NCBI GenBank assembly: GCA_031379885.1 | Contig: JANNFN010000125.1 | Coordinates: 1-6,177, forward strand | DNA length: 6,177 nucleotides | Direction: 5' to 3' | DNA from: Methylotenera_A sp031379885 | GTDB taxonomy: Bacteria > Pseudomonadota > Gammaproteobacteria > Burkholderiales > Methylophilaceae | Shown here: in pieces, positions 1 through 6,007 of the stretch | Layout: the number at the start of each line of letters is the position of its first letter | Position numbering within the stretch: position 1 is the stretch's first letter | Made by a program: the position numbers and the translations under genes | Notes under the pieces: generated by a model | What the model was told of the DNA's origin: nothing | Database searches by the model: none | What the model saw: only the letters and a program-made list of their open reading frames with translations

Positions 1-674
1 GCATGCGCGAGATACTGAACGAAAGTGCAGAGCGTCGCATTGCCGTGTTAGACCCAATTAAACTGGTGATTGATAACTATGCTACTGATAAAGTTGAAGA
101 TTGCTTTGCGCCCAACCATCCGCAAAAGCCAGAGCTAGGCAAACGCGTAGTGCCGCTAACCCGCGAACTTTGGATAGAACGCGAAGACTTTGAAGAAAAC
201 CCGCCTAAAGGCTTTTTCCGCCTCATGCCAGAAGGCATGGTGCGATTAAGATACGGTTATGTGGTGAAATGCACCAGTTTTGAAAAAGATGCCGCAGGCA
301 AAGTAACAGAAGTACATTGCGAATACCTGCCAGATACAAAATCTGGCACGCCAGGCGCGGATGCCATTAAGGTGAAAGGCAATATCCATTGGGTAAGCGC
401 ACAACATGCTTACGCGGCTGAGGTGCGTTTGTACGATAGATTATTTAGCGCTGAACACCCAGGTGAAGCGGATACAGATTACTTGACGCAGCTCAACCCA
501 AACTCTGTCAAAACCATTACTGCGCAATTAGAGCCAAGCTTAAAAGACGCAAAACCAGAAGACAGATTCCAGTTTGAGCGCCACGGCTACTTTGTAGCAG
601 ATAAAAAAGACAGCCTGCAAGGCGCGCCAGTGTTCAATCGCACGGTAACGTTGCGGGATGCATGGCAAAAATAG
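1..674 (+). CDS. glnS: Glutaminyl-tRNA synthetase, C-terminal part (5' end outside window)
   Basis: GlnRS charges tRNA(Gln) with glutamine in the cytoplasm using ATP. Only about the last 223 residues of a protein usually near 555 are present. The catalytic Rossmann fold with its HIGH and MSK signatures must lie before position 1. What is visible matches the end of the catalytic region (AVLDPIKLVIDNY) and the two-barrel anticodon-binding domain of class I GlnRS/GluRS: PNHPQKPELGKR, LWIEREDF, VRLRYGYV, KGNIHWVSAQHA, VRLYDRLF, EPSLKDA, FQFERHGYF and the terminal PVFNRTVTLRDAW. I recall close similarity to E. coli GlnRS across this whole stretch. The in-frame ATG at position 3 is internal, not a start. 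The TAG stop overlaps the ribosome-binding site of the next gene, so the two are probably co-transcribed. The reading frame is intact. Identification is very secure. Confidence 0.96.
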   Translation, partial: MREILNESAERRIAVLDPIKLVIDNYATDKVEDCFAPNHPQKPELGKRVVPLTRELWIEREDFEENPPKGFFRLMPEGMVRLRYGYVVKCTSFEKDAAGKVTEVHCEYLPDTKSGTPGADAIKVKGNIHWVSAQHAYAAEVRLYDRLFSAEHPGEADTDYLTQLNPNSVKTITAQLEPSLKDAKPEDRFQFERHGYFVADKKDSLQGAPVFNRTVTLRDAWQK

Positions 675-678
675 GGGA
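673..678 (+). promoter_or_regulatory. Ribosome-binding site that selects the start of the DUF6161-like gene
   Basis: AGGGGA lies four bases before the ATG at 683 and overlaps the TAG stop of glnS. The alternative in-frame ATG at 662 lies inside glnS and has no comparable purine tract at the right distance. This favours 683 as the true start and suggests translation coupled to the end of glnS. Confidence 0.6.
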
Positions 679-682
679 TTCC

Positions 683-1765
683 ATGAAACTTCCAATAAAA
701 TTAAGCTTTCAAGATGCAGCAGGTAGACCTTTCGAATACGGCAAACTTGAGGATTTCCTAGATTTTATTAAAGTAGAACAAAAATTTTGGGCTGAAAAAG
801 CAGATGAACTACAAAAAACAAAAGGATATACAAATCCATATTTAAATATTGAAGCCACCTTTCAATCAATATTTAATGCTGCAAAAGTATGGAAAAAAGA
901 CTCGCCAGCTTGGGATGAACCAACATTCTCTGCGCAGATTCAAGCCTTGAATACCAGCCAACTATCGACAATTCACACAAAATGGATATGGAGTGGCCAG
1001 CCATTTATTCTTGCATGGCTAAACTCTTACAAAGTTTCGCAGGCTGCTGGAGAAGGCTTTATCCAAGCCACTCTTACTAAAACAATACCTAACATAGGCA
1101 CCTACGACTGGTTTAAAGGTTATCTTTTAGCGTACGAATTTGAACTACAAGATGAATCACTCATTACTAAGCGTAGAGATGCAGAGAGTCAATCGTTTGA
1201 ACACTTAAGAGGTGTGCTAGATGAACAAAAAAACGATTTAGTAAACGAAATCTCTAATTTTAAAACAAAGGCTGAAAATGTAACCAGCACCTACGTTGAT
1301 TATATGCGTTTCGAAGGCCCAGCAGAGTATTGGCGCATCCGTGCAAGAGATTGTAAAGTACAAGGCGATTATTGGGCTAATTGTCTAGGTGTAACAATAG
1401 GTATAGCATTATTTATTTTTATCTGGTTAATGTACTCTTGGCTACATGCATTTAGCACAGGAATTAACCTAAACACGCTCGAAGGTGCAGTTATTTTCGC
1501 AACGATACTTTCCGTGTTCGCATTTGCCATAAAAACTCTCTCAAAACTAACATTCAGTGCATATCATTTGCAGCGGGATGCCGAAGAGCGCGAACAGCTT
1601 ACGCACTTATACTTAGCTTTAAGTAATGAAAATAAGGTTGATGCAGAATCAAGAAATATTGTTCTACAGGCACTATTTAGCAGAAGTGATTCTGGTTTGC
1701 TCGCTGGAGACCATAGTCCCGCAATGCCATCAATTCAAGATGCAATTAAAGCAGCTGGCAGATAG
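683..1765 (+). CDS. DUF6161-like protein with two predicted membrane segments, function unknown
   Basis: This 360-residue protein has no known biochemical role. Residues about 1-150 are soluble and rich in aromatic residues. Residues about 155-205 are charged and look like a coiled coil (RRDAESQSFEHLRGVLDEQK). Two hydrophobic stretches follow, about 231-253 and 268-286, with a short loop between them. A conserved-looking tail carries RDAEEREQLTHLYLAL, then VLQALFSRSDSGLL and DHSPAMP. I recall that tail as the signature of the DUF6161 family; this is memory, not a search. The hairpin of two membrane helices would put most of the chain on one side, probably the cytoplasm. The start at 683 is chosen for its Shine-Dalgarno sequence; 662 would add seven residues and overlap glnS. 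The gene is clearly richer in A+T than glnS or corA, which hints at acquisition. A small gene follows after four bases, so the two are likely translated together. Confidence 0.75.
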   Translation: MKLPIKLSFQDAAGRPFEYGKLEDFLDFIKVEQKFWAEKADELQKTKGYTNPYLNIEATFQSIFNAAKVWKKDSPAWDEPTFSAQIQALNTSQLSTIHTKWIWSGQPFILAWLNSYKVSQAAGEGFIQATLTKTIPNIGTYDWFKGYLLAYEFELQDESLITKRRDAESQSFEHLRGVLDEQKNDLVNEISNFKTKAENVTSTYVDYMRFEGPAEYWRIRARDCKVQGDYWANCLGVTIGIALFIFIWLMYSWLHAFSTGINLNTLEGAVIFATILSVFAFAIKTLSKLTFSAYHLQRDAEEREQLTHLYLALSNENKVDAESRNIVLQALFSRSDSGLLAGDHSPAMPSIQDAIKAAGR

Positions 1766-1769
1766 AATA

Positions 1770-2003
1770 ATGACAAAAAATCCATTACATATTGCAGGAA
1801 AAAAAATTGAAATTACACGAGTTAGTACTCCATTTAAGGCAAACGGCTTTAGCTATTTTGTAAGCGACGAGCAACTTGCAGCTTTCGCTAAAATGAGCGA
1901 TTTGGAGCGCCTGCAGTGGGTGGAAGACGCACGGCTATTCACACTCATGGCGCAAACGCCAGAAACCAAAGCTCGTCACGAGGCGCTTCGCAAACCTGCA
2001 TAA
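1770..2003 (+). CDS. Small hypothetical protein (77 aa) coupled to the DUF6161-like gene
   Basis: I do not recognise a named family. The protein is soluble, with no signal peptide or membrane segment. The N-terminal third (HIAGKKIEITRVSTPF) could form beta strands. The rest (SDEQLAAFAKMSDLERLQWVEDARLF, then TPETKARHEALRKP) looks helical and charged. A longer frame extends upstream to 1626, but that part overlaps the preceding gene and reads as an out-of-frame shadow. The ATG at 1770 lies four bases after the upstream stop. No good Shine-Dalgarno is visible, so re-initiation by ribosomes finishing the upstream gene is likely. corA begins four bases after the stop. The arrangement of a larger membrane protein followed by a small charged partner suggests that the two act together, possibly as protein and regulator, but nothing in the sequence proves this. 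Confidence 0.7.
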   Translation: MTKNPLHIAGKKIEITRVSTPFKANGFSYFVSDEQLAAFAKMSDLERLQWVEDARLFTLMAQTPETKARHEALRKPA

Positions 2004-2007
2004 TCAT

Positions 2008-3105
2008 ATGAAAAAACGCCTACACAAACTTAAAAAGCATTTGCTTAAAAAATCGAACACTTCGGTGGAATCGCCCGTGTATGTGGGCGATATGGATGCG
2101 GCCAAGCTTGAAAAACCCACCATTAGCAAGATGGTGTACGACGCGGATACGCTGGTGGAATGCGTGCTGACCATTGAAGAATTAGCCGCGTTTAAACTAG
2201 AAGCGGGCAAAAAGCTGTGGCTAAACATTCATGGCGTGCATGATGTTGATTTGATTAAACAAGTTGGCGCTATTTTTAAACTACATCCGCTAGTAGTTGA
2301 AGATATTTTAAACACCGAGCAACGCCCGAAAATTGATGAGTTTGAAGATTATCTATTTTTAGAAACACGCAATTTTTATTACGACAAAGCCAATATGCAA
2401 GCCAGTAGCGAGCAGATTAGCATGGTGTTGGGTCGCAATTTTCTGCTGACTTTTCAAGAACGTGCAACGGGTGCTTTTGAGCCAATACGTGAGCGTTTAC
2501 GTGCCGCCCGCGCGCAGATTCGTGAGCAAGGCGTGGATTACCTAGCCTATGCCGTGTTAGATAGTGTGGTGGACCGCTATTTTAATGTGCTGGAAGATGT
2601 GAATGAGGCAAGCGAAGAACTAGAAGATTTGCTGTTAAACAAACCCAGCAATGTGCATCTGCATAGCATTCACCAATTAAAACACGTGAGTATAGAATTG
2701 CGCCGCGCCGTGTGGCCATTGCGCGAAGTGATTAATAATTTAATTCGCAATGAAAAAGGCTTTTTTAAACCCGCTACTCTGCCCTATTTACGCGATGTGT
2801 ACGACCACACTGTAAATTTTATTGAGTCGCTGGAATCGATTCGCGACACCTTAAGCGGCATGATGGATATTTATATGGCAAGTGTGAGCCAACGTGTGAA
2901 TTTAGAACTGCGCGCACTTACAGTGGTAGCCATGCTGTTTATGCCTGCCACGCTGATTGCAGGCATTTTTGGCATGAACTTTACCCATATGCCGTGGATA
3001 GACCATTACAACGGCTTTTGGTGGGCGCTAGCGATTATGACGGGCATTGCGCTACTGATGATTCTGATTTTTTGGCGCAGACAGTGGTTAAGTAGTAAAA
3101 CCTAG
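2008..3105 (+). CDS. corA: CorA family magnesium/cobalt channel
   Basis: CorA is a homopentameric inner-membrane channel for Mg2+ (and Co2+/Ni2+) uptake. This 365-residue protein fits the family length and, from memory, closely follows Thermotoga maritima CorA. The N-terminal cytoplasmic alpha/beta domain carries HPLVVEDILNTEQRPKID, with D99 at the position of the regulatory metal-sensing aspartate. The long stalk helix contains HQLKH, AVWPLREV and RDVYDHT (262-268), the last probably providing the partner acidic residue. TM1 spans about 299-321 and ends in the selectivity signature GMN (322-324), preceded by F where many members have Y. A short periplasmic loop (NFTHMPW) leads to TM2 at about 337-356 and a basic tail (WRRQW). 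The ATG at 2008 is four bases from the preceding stop and lacks a clear Shine-Dalgarno, so translational coupling is likely. The next in-frame ATG (2092) would remove residues that align with the Thermotoga protein. Confidence 0.95.
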   Translation: MKKRLHKLKKHLLKKSNTSVESPVYVGDMDAAKLEKPTISKMVYDADTLVECVLTIEELAAFKLEAGKKLWLNIHGVHDVDLIKQVGAIFKLHPLVVEDILNTEQRPKIDEFEDYLFLETRNFYYDKANMQASSEQISMVLGRNFLLTFQERATGAFEPIRERLRAARAQIREQGVDYLAYAVLDSVVDRYFNVLEDVNEASEELEDLLLNKPSNVHLHSIHQLKHVSIELRRAVWPLREVINNLIRNEKGFFKPATLPYLRDVYDHTVNFIESLESIRDTLSGMMDIYMASVSQRVNLELRALTVVAMLFMPATLIAGIFGMNFTHMPWIDHYNGFWWALAIMTGIALLMILIFWRRQWLSSKT

Positions 3106-3118
3106 TTTTTCTTAACGA

Positions 3119-3192
3119 CTCTGGATACCGACTTTCGTCGGTATGACGATTTTATATTTTCCGTCATCCCGTGCTCGACACGGAATCCAGCG
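3119..3192. repeat. Two head-to-head palindromic repeat units able to form a four-way junction
   Basis: Two units of the form CGTCAT-hairpin-ATCCAG point towards each other. One reads on the minus strand from 3148 to 3119 and the other on the plus strand from 3162 to 3192. Possible pairings are an outer stem 3121-3126 with 3185-3190 (CTGGAT/ATCCAG), arm 1 ACCGAC/GTCGGT (3127-3142), arm 2 ATGACG/CGTCAT (3143-3148 with 3162-3167, AT-rich loop) and arm 3 CCGTG/CACGG (3169-3183). The arm stems differ between the two units yet remain fully paired, which supports selection on structure. A run of nine T follows at 3195-3203, so in RNA the element may also end corA transcription. Similar units are dispersed in many proteobacterial genomes, as far as I recall. 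Confidence 0.85.
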
Positions 3193-3201
3193 TCTTTTTT
3201 T

Positions 3202-3486
3202 TTAAACAATTGTGAGATACAAATCATTCCAATAGGGATTGAATTCTTCAATAAAATCTAATTTCCACTGTCGTTTCCATTCCTTCAATTGCTTTTCACG
3301 CACAATCGCACTTTCCATGTTTTCATGCATTTCATACCAAACCAAATCATGCGCTTGGTGTAGTTTAGTAAAACCCTCAACAAAATCAGATTTATGCTCC
3401 CAAATGCACTTAACTAAATCAGAAGTAACGCCGATGTAAAGCGTGCCATTTCGCTTACTTGCCAGAATATAGACGCTGGGTTGCAT
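3202..3486 (-). CDS. Single-domain GIY-YIG nuclease-like protein, catalytic Arg replaced by Cys
   Basis: This 94-residue protein is a complete stand-alone GIY-YIG domain of the short family related to YhbQ/UPF0213. Y6 (VYI) and Y17 with YIG (17-19) form the signature. H31 follows in IWEHK, E64 in REKQLK should bind the metal, and N83 lies in NPYWNDLY near the end. Counting from YIG, the catalytic arginine equivalent to R27 of I-TevI falls exactly on C27 (codon TGC), one C-to-T change from the arginine codon CGC. Activity may therefore be lost or reduced, although the frame is intact. The biological role of these short proteins is not established. The start at 3486 gives the normal N-terminus but has no clear Shine-Dalgarno. 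Palindromic repeat units flank the gene on both sides (3119-3192 and 3509-3525), which suggests that gene and repeats form one unit. Confidence 0.9.
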   Translation of the reverse strand: MQPSVYILASKRNGTLYIGVTSDLVKCIWEHKSDFVEGFTKLHQAHDLVWYEMHENMESAIVREKQLKEWKRQWKLDFIEEFNPYWNDLYLTIV

Positions 3487-3508
3487 GTTTAACTACACAG
3501 AACTCTGC

Positions 3509-3525
3509 CTTTCGTCGGAATGACG
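3509..3525 (-). repeat. Half-degraded palindromic repeat unit upstream of the GIY-YIG gene
   Basis: Read on the minus strand this is CGTCATTCCGACGAAAG. It matches 16 of 17 bases of the unit at 3148-3132 and has the same orientation. The second half that would close the hairpin (GTCGGAATCCAG) has decayed here. It sits 22 bases before the GIY-YIG start codon and 13 bases after the msrA stop codon. Confidence 0.75.
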
Positions 3526-3538
3526 GAGTAATTAGGCA

Positions 3539-4075
3539 TTATTTAATTAATTGTGCGTATTTGGCGCGTATCTTCGCCGCCTTAGGTGCCGCCACCGCTA
3601 AGCAATATGGGTTGCCAGCGTTTTTAGCAAAGTAATACTGGTGATAATCCTCAGCTGGGTAGAAGGTTCTCGCGCTGTTAATCTCCGTGACAATTGGCGC
3701 GTTATAAATTGCTTTTTGATTAAATTCTTCAATCATTTTTATTACCGCTAATTTTTGCGAATCATTTTGGCAAAACACAGCAGAGCGATATTGCGTACCC
3801 ACATCGTTACCTTGACGATTAGGTGTGGTTGGGTCGTGCGATACCAAGAATACTTCTAGCAACGTTTCAAAACTTACCACCTCGGCATCAAAGGTAATTC
3901 TAATGCCCTCGGCATGGCCAGTATCGCCATTGCAAATATCTTTATAGGTTGGGTAAACAGTATGTCCGCCAATATAGCCAGATTCGACTTTGCTGACGCC
4001 TTTTAGTTGGCTAAATACGGGTTCGGTGCACCAAAAACAGCCGCCAGCGAAAATTGCAATTTGTTCATTACTCAC
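3539..4075 (-). CDS. msrA: Peptide-methionine (S)-S-oxide reductase MsrA
   Basis: MsrA reduces the S epimer of methionine sulfoxide in proteins and free methionine, with electrons from thioredoxin. It normally acts in the cytoplasm, and no signal peptide is seen here. The 178-residue length is typical of the single-domain form, and no MsrB domain is fused. The catalytic motif GCFWC is at 12-16, with C13 the nucleophile. GHAEGIRI supplies E56, and QGNDVGTQYRS supplies D91 and Y96, the residues equivalent to the E. coli active-site Glu, Asp and Tyr. YPAEDYHQYY (139-148) and NPYC with C158, the likely resolving cysteine, follow. The start is a GTG: an in-frame TGA lies just upstream, no ATG precedes the catalytic motif in frame, and a good Shine-Dalgarno is correctly spaced. 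The gene is divergent from the Y-family polymerase. Confidence 0.96.
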   Translation of the reverse strand: MSNEQIAIFAGGCFWCTEPVFSQLKGVSKVESGYIGGHTVYPTYKDICNGDTGHAEGIRITFDAEVVSFETLLEVFLVSHDPTTPNRQGNDVGTQYRSAVFCQNDSQKLAVIKMIEEFNQKAIYNAPIVTEINSARTFYPAEDYHQYYFAKNAGNPYCLAVAAPKAAKIRAKYAQLIK

Positions 4076-4082
4076 GATATTA

Positions 4083-4087
4083 TCCTT
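4083..4087 (-). promoter_or_regulatory. Ribosome-binding site supporting the GTG start of msrA
   Basis: On the minus strand AAGGA lies seven bases before the GTG at 4075. With an in-frame stop a little further upstream, this fixes the rare start codon. Confidence 0.7.
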
Positions 4088-4179
4088 AGGTCATTTTACC
4101 TTAAAATTGTAAACTTAGTTTGCTAGCTATTAGTCAATACTACACACCAAACATTACAACAAACCTAAAAAATATTTAC

Positions 4180-5424
4180 ATGGCATTAAACGCATTATAT
4201 GTTGATTTCAACTCATACTTTACCTCGGTAGAGCAGCAATTACGCCCAGAGCTGCGCGGAAAACCTATCGGCGTACTGGCAGTGATGGCTGAAACCACCT
4301 GCTGCATCGCCGCCAGTTACGAGGCCAAAGCGTTTGGCATCAAGACTGGCACGATGGTGCGCGATGCACGCAAGCTGTGCAGGGATATAATTTTTGTAGA
4401 AGCACGACCATCTATTTATGTTGAGTATCATCACAAACTCATAGAGATTGTAGAAAGCTGCACGCATGTAGAAAAAGTGCTTTCTATCGATGAAATGGTA
4501 TGCTTTTTAACGGGCAGTCAACAAGCTAAAGAAAATGCACTAAAACTGGCGGCAAAAATTAAGCGCGTCATTAACAAGCAATATCCTTTTATTCGTTGCT
4601 CAATCGGCATTGCGCCGAATACGTTTTTGGCTAAAACTGCATCTAATATGCAAAAACCTGATGGCTGTGTAGTGATTGAAGATACAGATATTCCACAAAA
4701 ACTATTTAGCTTAAAGCTGCGCGCATTAAACGGTATCGGCAAGCAAATGGGAGCACGATTGAATCGTTATAAAATTGAAACCGTTGAACAACTATATGCG
4801 CTCAATCGCGAGCAACTACGAGCCGCTTGGGGTAGCATTGAGGGCGAACGCTATTACGACAAACTGCGCGGTATTGAGCCTTTTTATGTAAAAAATAGTC
4901 GCAGTAGTTTGGGGCATTCACATGTAATGCCGCCCGAACAACGCAACCTTGCTGGCGCCAAAGCAGTGTTGCACCGATTGCTACAAAAAGCGGCCATGCG
5001 CCTGCGTAGCTACGATTTACTCACTTCGCACATCAGCGTGAAAGTTAAACTGAGAAATCCCAAAACCAAAGAAACTTCACGCTTTTATAACGAAAGCGAC
5101 ATTAGCGCAACGGATAATACACTTAAATTAACCGATGCTCTGGAAGCCTTATTTAAAGAGCTTCCCAGAGCATGCAAAAATAATGAGCCAATTGCTGTTG
5201 GTGTGAATTTTACAAATTTGGTAAATAGTGTTGATGCAGCGTTTGATTTATTTGCAGCAAAACCCAACGCTAACGAAGCTAAATTAAACAAAGCCTTGGA
5301 TATTTTAAACTTGAAATATGGCAAAAATACCGTGTATTTTGCAGGGGCGCATGAAGCACTAAAGGATGCCCCAATGAGAATTGCATTTAATCACATCCCC
5401 GATTTGATCGTCGAAGAAGATTAA
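4180..5424 (+). CDS. Y-family DNA polymerase (DinB/UmuC superfamily), translesion synthesis
   Basis: This is a 414-residue error-prone polymerase of the ImpB/MucB/SamB type. The palm carries VDFNSYF, with catalytic D9 and F14 at the steric-gate position that excludes ribonucleotides, and SIDEM with the second acidic pair D104-E105. RCSIGIAPNTFLAKTASNMQKPDG is the conserved palm/thumb segment. LNGIGKQMGARL (about 183-194) is the helix-hairpin-helix region. The little-finger domain follows, then a C-terminal extension ending in APMRIAFNHIPDL. The sequence AFDLF at 354-358 resembles a degenerate sliding-clamp-binding motif (consensus near QLxLF). The protein is longer than E. coli DinB and lies in UmuC's length range, but no umuD or recA-like partner is adjacent, so I assign no gene symbol. 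A TTG start at 4120 is possible but adds residues outside the family core, so I chose the ATG at 4180, although it has no clear Shine-Dalgarno. No LexA box is obvious in 4076-4179. Confidence 0.92.
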   Translation: MALNALYVDFNSYFTSVEQQLRPELRGKPIGVLAVMAETTCCIAASYEAKAFGIKTGTMVRDARKLCRDIIFVEARPSIYVEYHHKLIEIVESCTHVEKVLSIDEMVCFLTGSQQAKENALKLAAKIKRVINKQYPFIRCSIGIAPNTFLAKTASNMQKPDGCVVIEDTDIPQKLFSLKLRALNGIGKQMGARLNRYKIETVEQLYALNREQLRAAWGSIEGERYYDKLRGIEPFYVKNSRSSLGHSHVMPPEQRNLAGAKAVLHRLLQKAAMRLRSYDLLTSHISVKVKLRNPKTKETSRFYNESDISATDNTLKLTDALEALFKELPRACKNNEPIAVGVNFTNLVNSVDAAFDLFAAKPNANEAKLNKALDILNLKYGKNTVYFAGAHEALKDAPMRIAFNHIPDLIVEED

Positions 5425-5430
5425 ATGGTT

Positions 5431-5919
5431 TTAATTACAACGACTTAAAGGCTCGGTATCACGCCCGCGACTCAAATCATCACTATGGCTACCAAACGAT
5501 AAATCATCTGATGATTTACCCCGCTCAAGATAGTCATTTTTTCTACTGATACTTAAATCATCATTAGCAGCACTACGCACTAAATCATCGCTTTTATTAC
5601 CTTGCGCCAGTGGAGTAGTATCTTTTCCACGATTCAAATCATCATCTTTTTTGCCATGCCTTAAAGATTCTGCCTCTTTACCACGATATAACTCATCTGT
5701 TTTCTTACCAACGCTTAAATCGTCAATCCGCTTACTAGGAGACAAATCGTCACTTCTTTTTCCCATAGATAAGGGTTTAGTATCTTCACCACGCATGAGA
5801 TTTTCTTGCAGACAAGCGGAGAGCTTATTGGTGCAATTACAGCTATTTTCATCGGCCTGTATTTCTACAGACATGCAAAATAAGCTAATGCCAAGGCAAA
5901 AAATTAATTTATTCATCAT
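5431..5919 (-). CDS. Exported nonapeptide-repeat protein, function unknown
   Basis: I do not recognise this 162-residue protein. Residues 1-22 look like a Sec signal peptide: N-terminal lysine, hydrophobic LIFCLGISLFCM, probable cleavage after A22. The mature part begins with a cysteine-containing segment (C27, C29, C36). From residue 44 to 160 it consists of thirteen consecutive nine-residue repeats, consensus close to G-K-x-S-D-D-L-S-x, followed by Cys-Asn at the end. The mature chain is rich in Lys/Arg and Asp/Glu and is likely periplasmic or secreted. Two Met codons open the frame (5919 and 5916). A GGAAG tract at 5924-5928 is four bases from the first and seven from the second, so the second may be the real start. 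The gene converges on the polymerase gene with only six bases between stops and lies downstream of the rRNA operon with its own candidate promoter. A calcium-binding RTX repeat was considered but does not fit. Confidence 0.8.
   Translation of the reverse strand: MMNKLIFCLGISLFCMSVEIQADENSCNCTNKLSACLQENLMRGEDTKPLSMGKRSDDLSPSKRIDDLSVGKKTDELYRGKEAESLRHGKKDDDLNRGKDTTPLAQGNKSDDLVRSAANDDLSISRKNDYLERGKSSDDLSFGSHSDDLSRGRDTEPLSRCN
5440..5790 (-). repeat. Thirteen tandem 27-base units encoding nonapeptide repeats
   Basis: The 351 bases divide exactly into thirteen 27-base units with no insertion or deletion. Typical peptides are GKRSDDLSP, GKKTDELYR, GKKDDDLNR and GKSSDDLSF. On the plus strand the recurrent word AAATCATC marks the Asp-Asp-Leu codons. 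Units 1, 7 and 13 share a different core (DTKPLS, DTTPLA, DTEPLS), which gives a second-order period of six units. The DNA is more diverged than the peptide, so this is an old, selected array rather than a recent slippage product. Confidence 0.9.
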
Positions 5920-5942
5920 CGTGCTTCCGTAATGTTAGATTC

Positions 5943-5971
5943 ACTATACAGCGCGTTTTTACAAAAAACAA
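5943..5971 (-). promoter_or_regulatory. Candidate sigma-70 promoter for the nonapeptide-repeat gene
   Basis: On the minus strand a -10 box TATAGT (5943-5948, five of six consensus bases) is separated by 17 bases from a weaker -35 box TTGTTT (5966-5971, three of six). Transcription would begin near 5936 and give a leader of about 17 bases containing the GGAAG ribosome-binding site. The promoter lies after the rRNA terminator, so the gene can be expressed on its own. Confidence 0.5.
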
Positions 5972-6007
5972 GATTTTTTCCTTTAAAACCAAAGCTGTAC
6001 AAACAAC

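Noticed and set aside
1626..1769. N-terminal extension of the 77-residue protein
   Set aside because: It overlaps the conserved C-terminal block of the DUF6161-like gene in another frame, and its composition reads as an out-of-frame product. The ATG at 1770 gives a compact gene four bases after the previous stop.
3507..3537. Terminator after msrA formed by GCCT/AGGC and CGTC/GACG
   Set aside because: The two four-base stems are interrupted by unpaired bases and no T run follows in either direction. The structure is better explained as the decayed repeat unit.
3106..3538. CRISPR array
   Set aside because: Only three repeat units occur, in mixed orientation, with one spacer replaced by a whole gene, and no cas genes are present. 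They are dispersed palindromic units.
4106..4137. Possible msrA promoter on the minus strand, TTGACT and TACAAT
   Set aside because: Both boxes look good alone, but the spacing is 20 bases, outside the usual 16-18. No confident promoter could be chosen in the msrA-polymerase intergenic region for either gene.
5440..5790. RTX-type calcium-binding nonapeptide repeats
   Set aside because: The period is nine and each repeat has Gly, Asp and Leu, but RTX needs GGxGxDxUx with paired glycines and a hydrophobic residue two after Asp. Here Leu directly follows Asp-Asp and the second position is usually Lys.
5851..5919. Lipoprotein signal on the nonapeptide-repeat protein
   Set aside because: The cysteine at residue 15 is preceded by Ser-Leu-Phe, not a small residue, so it does not form a lipobox. 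Ordinary Sec cleavage after A22 fits better.
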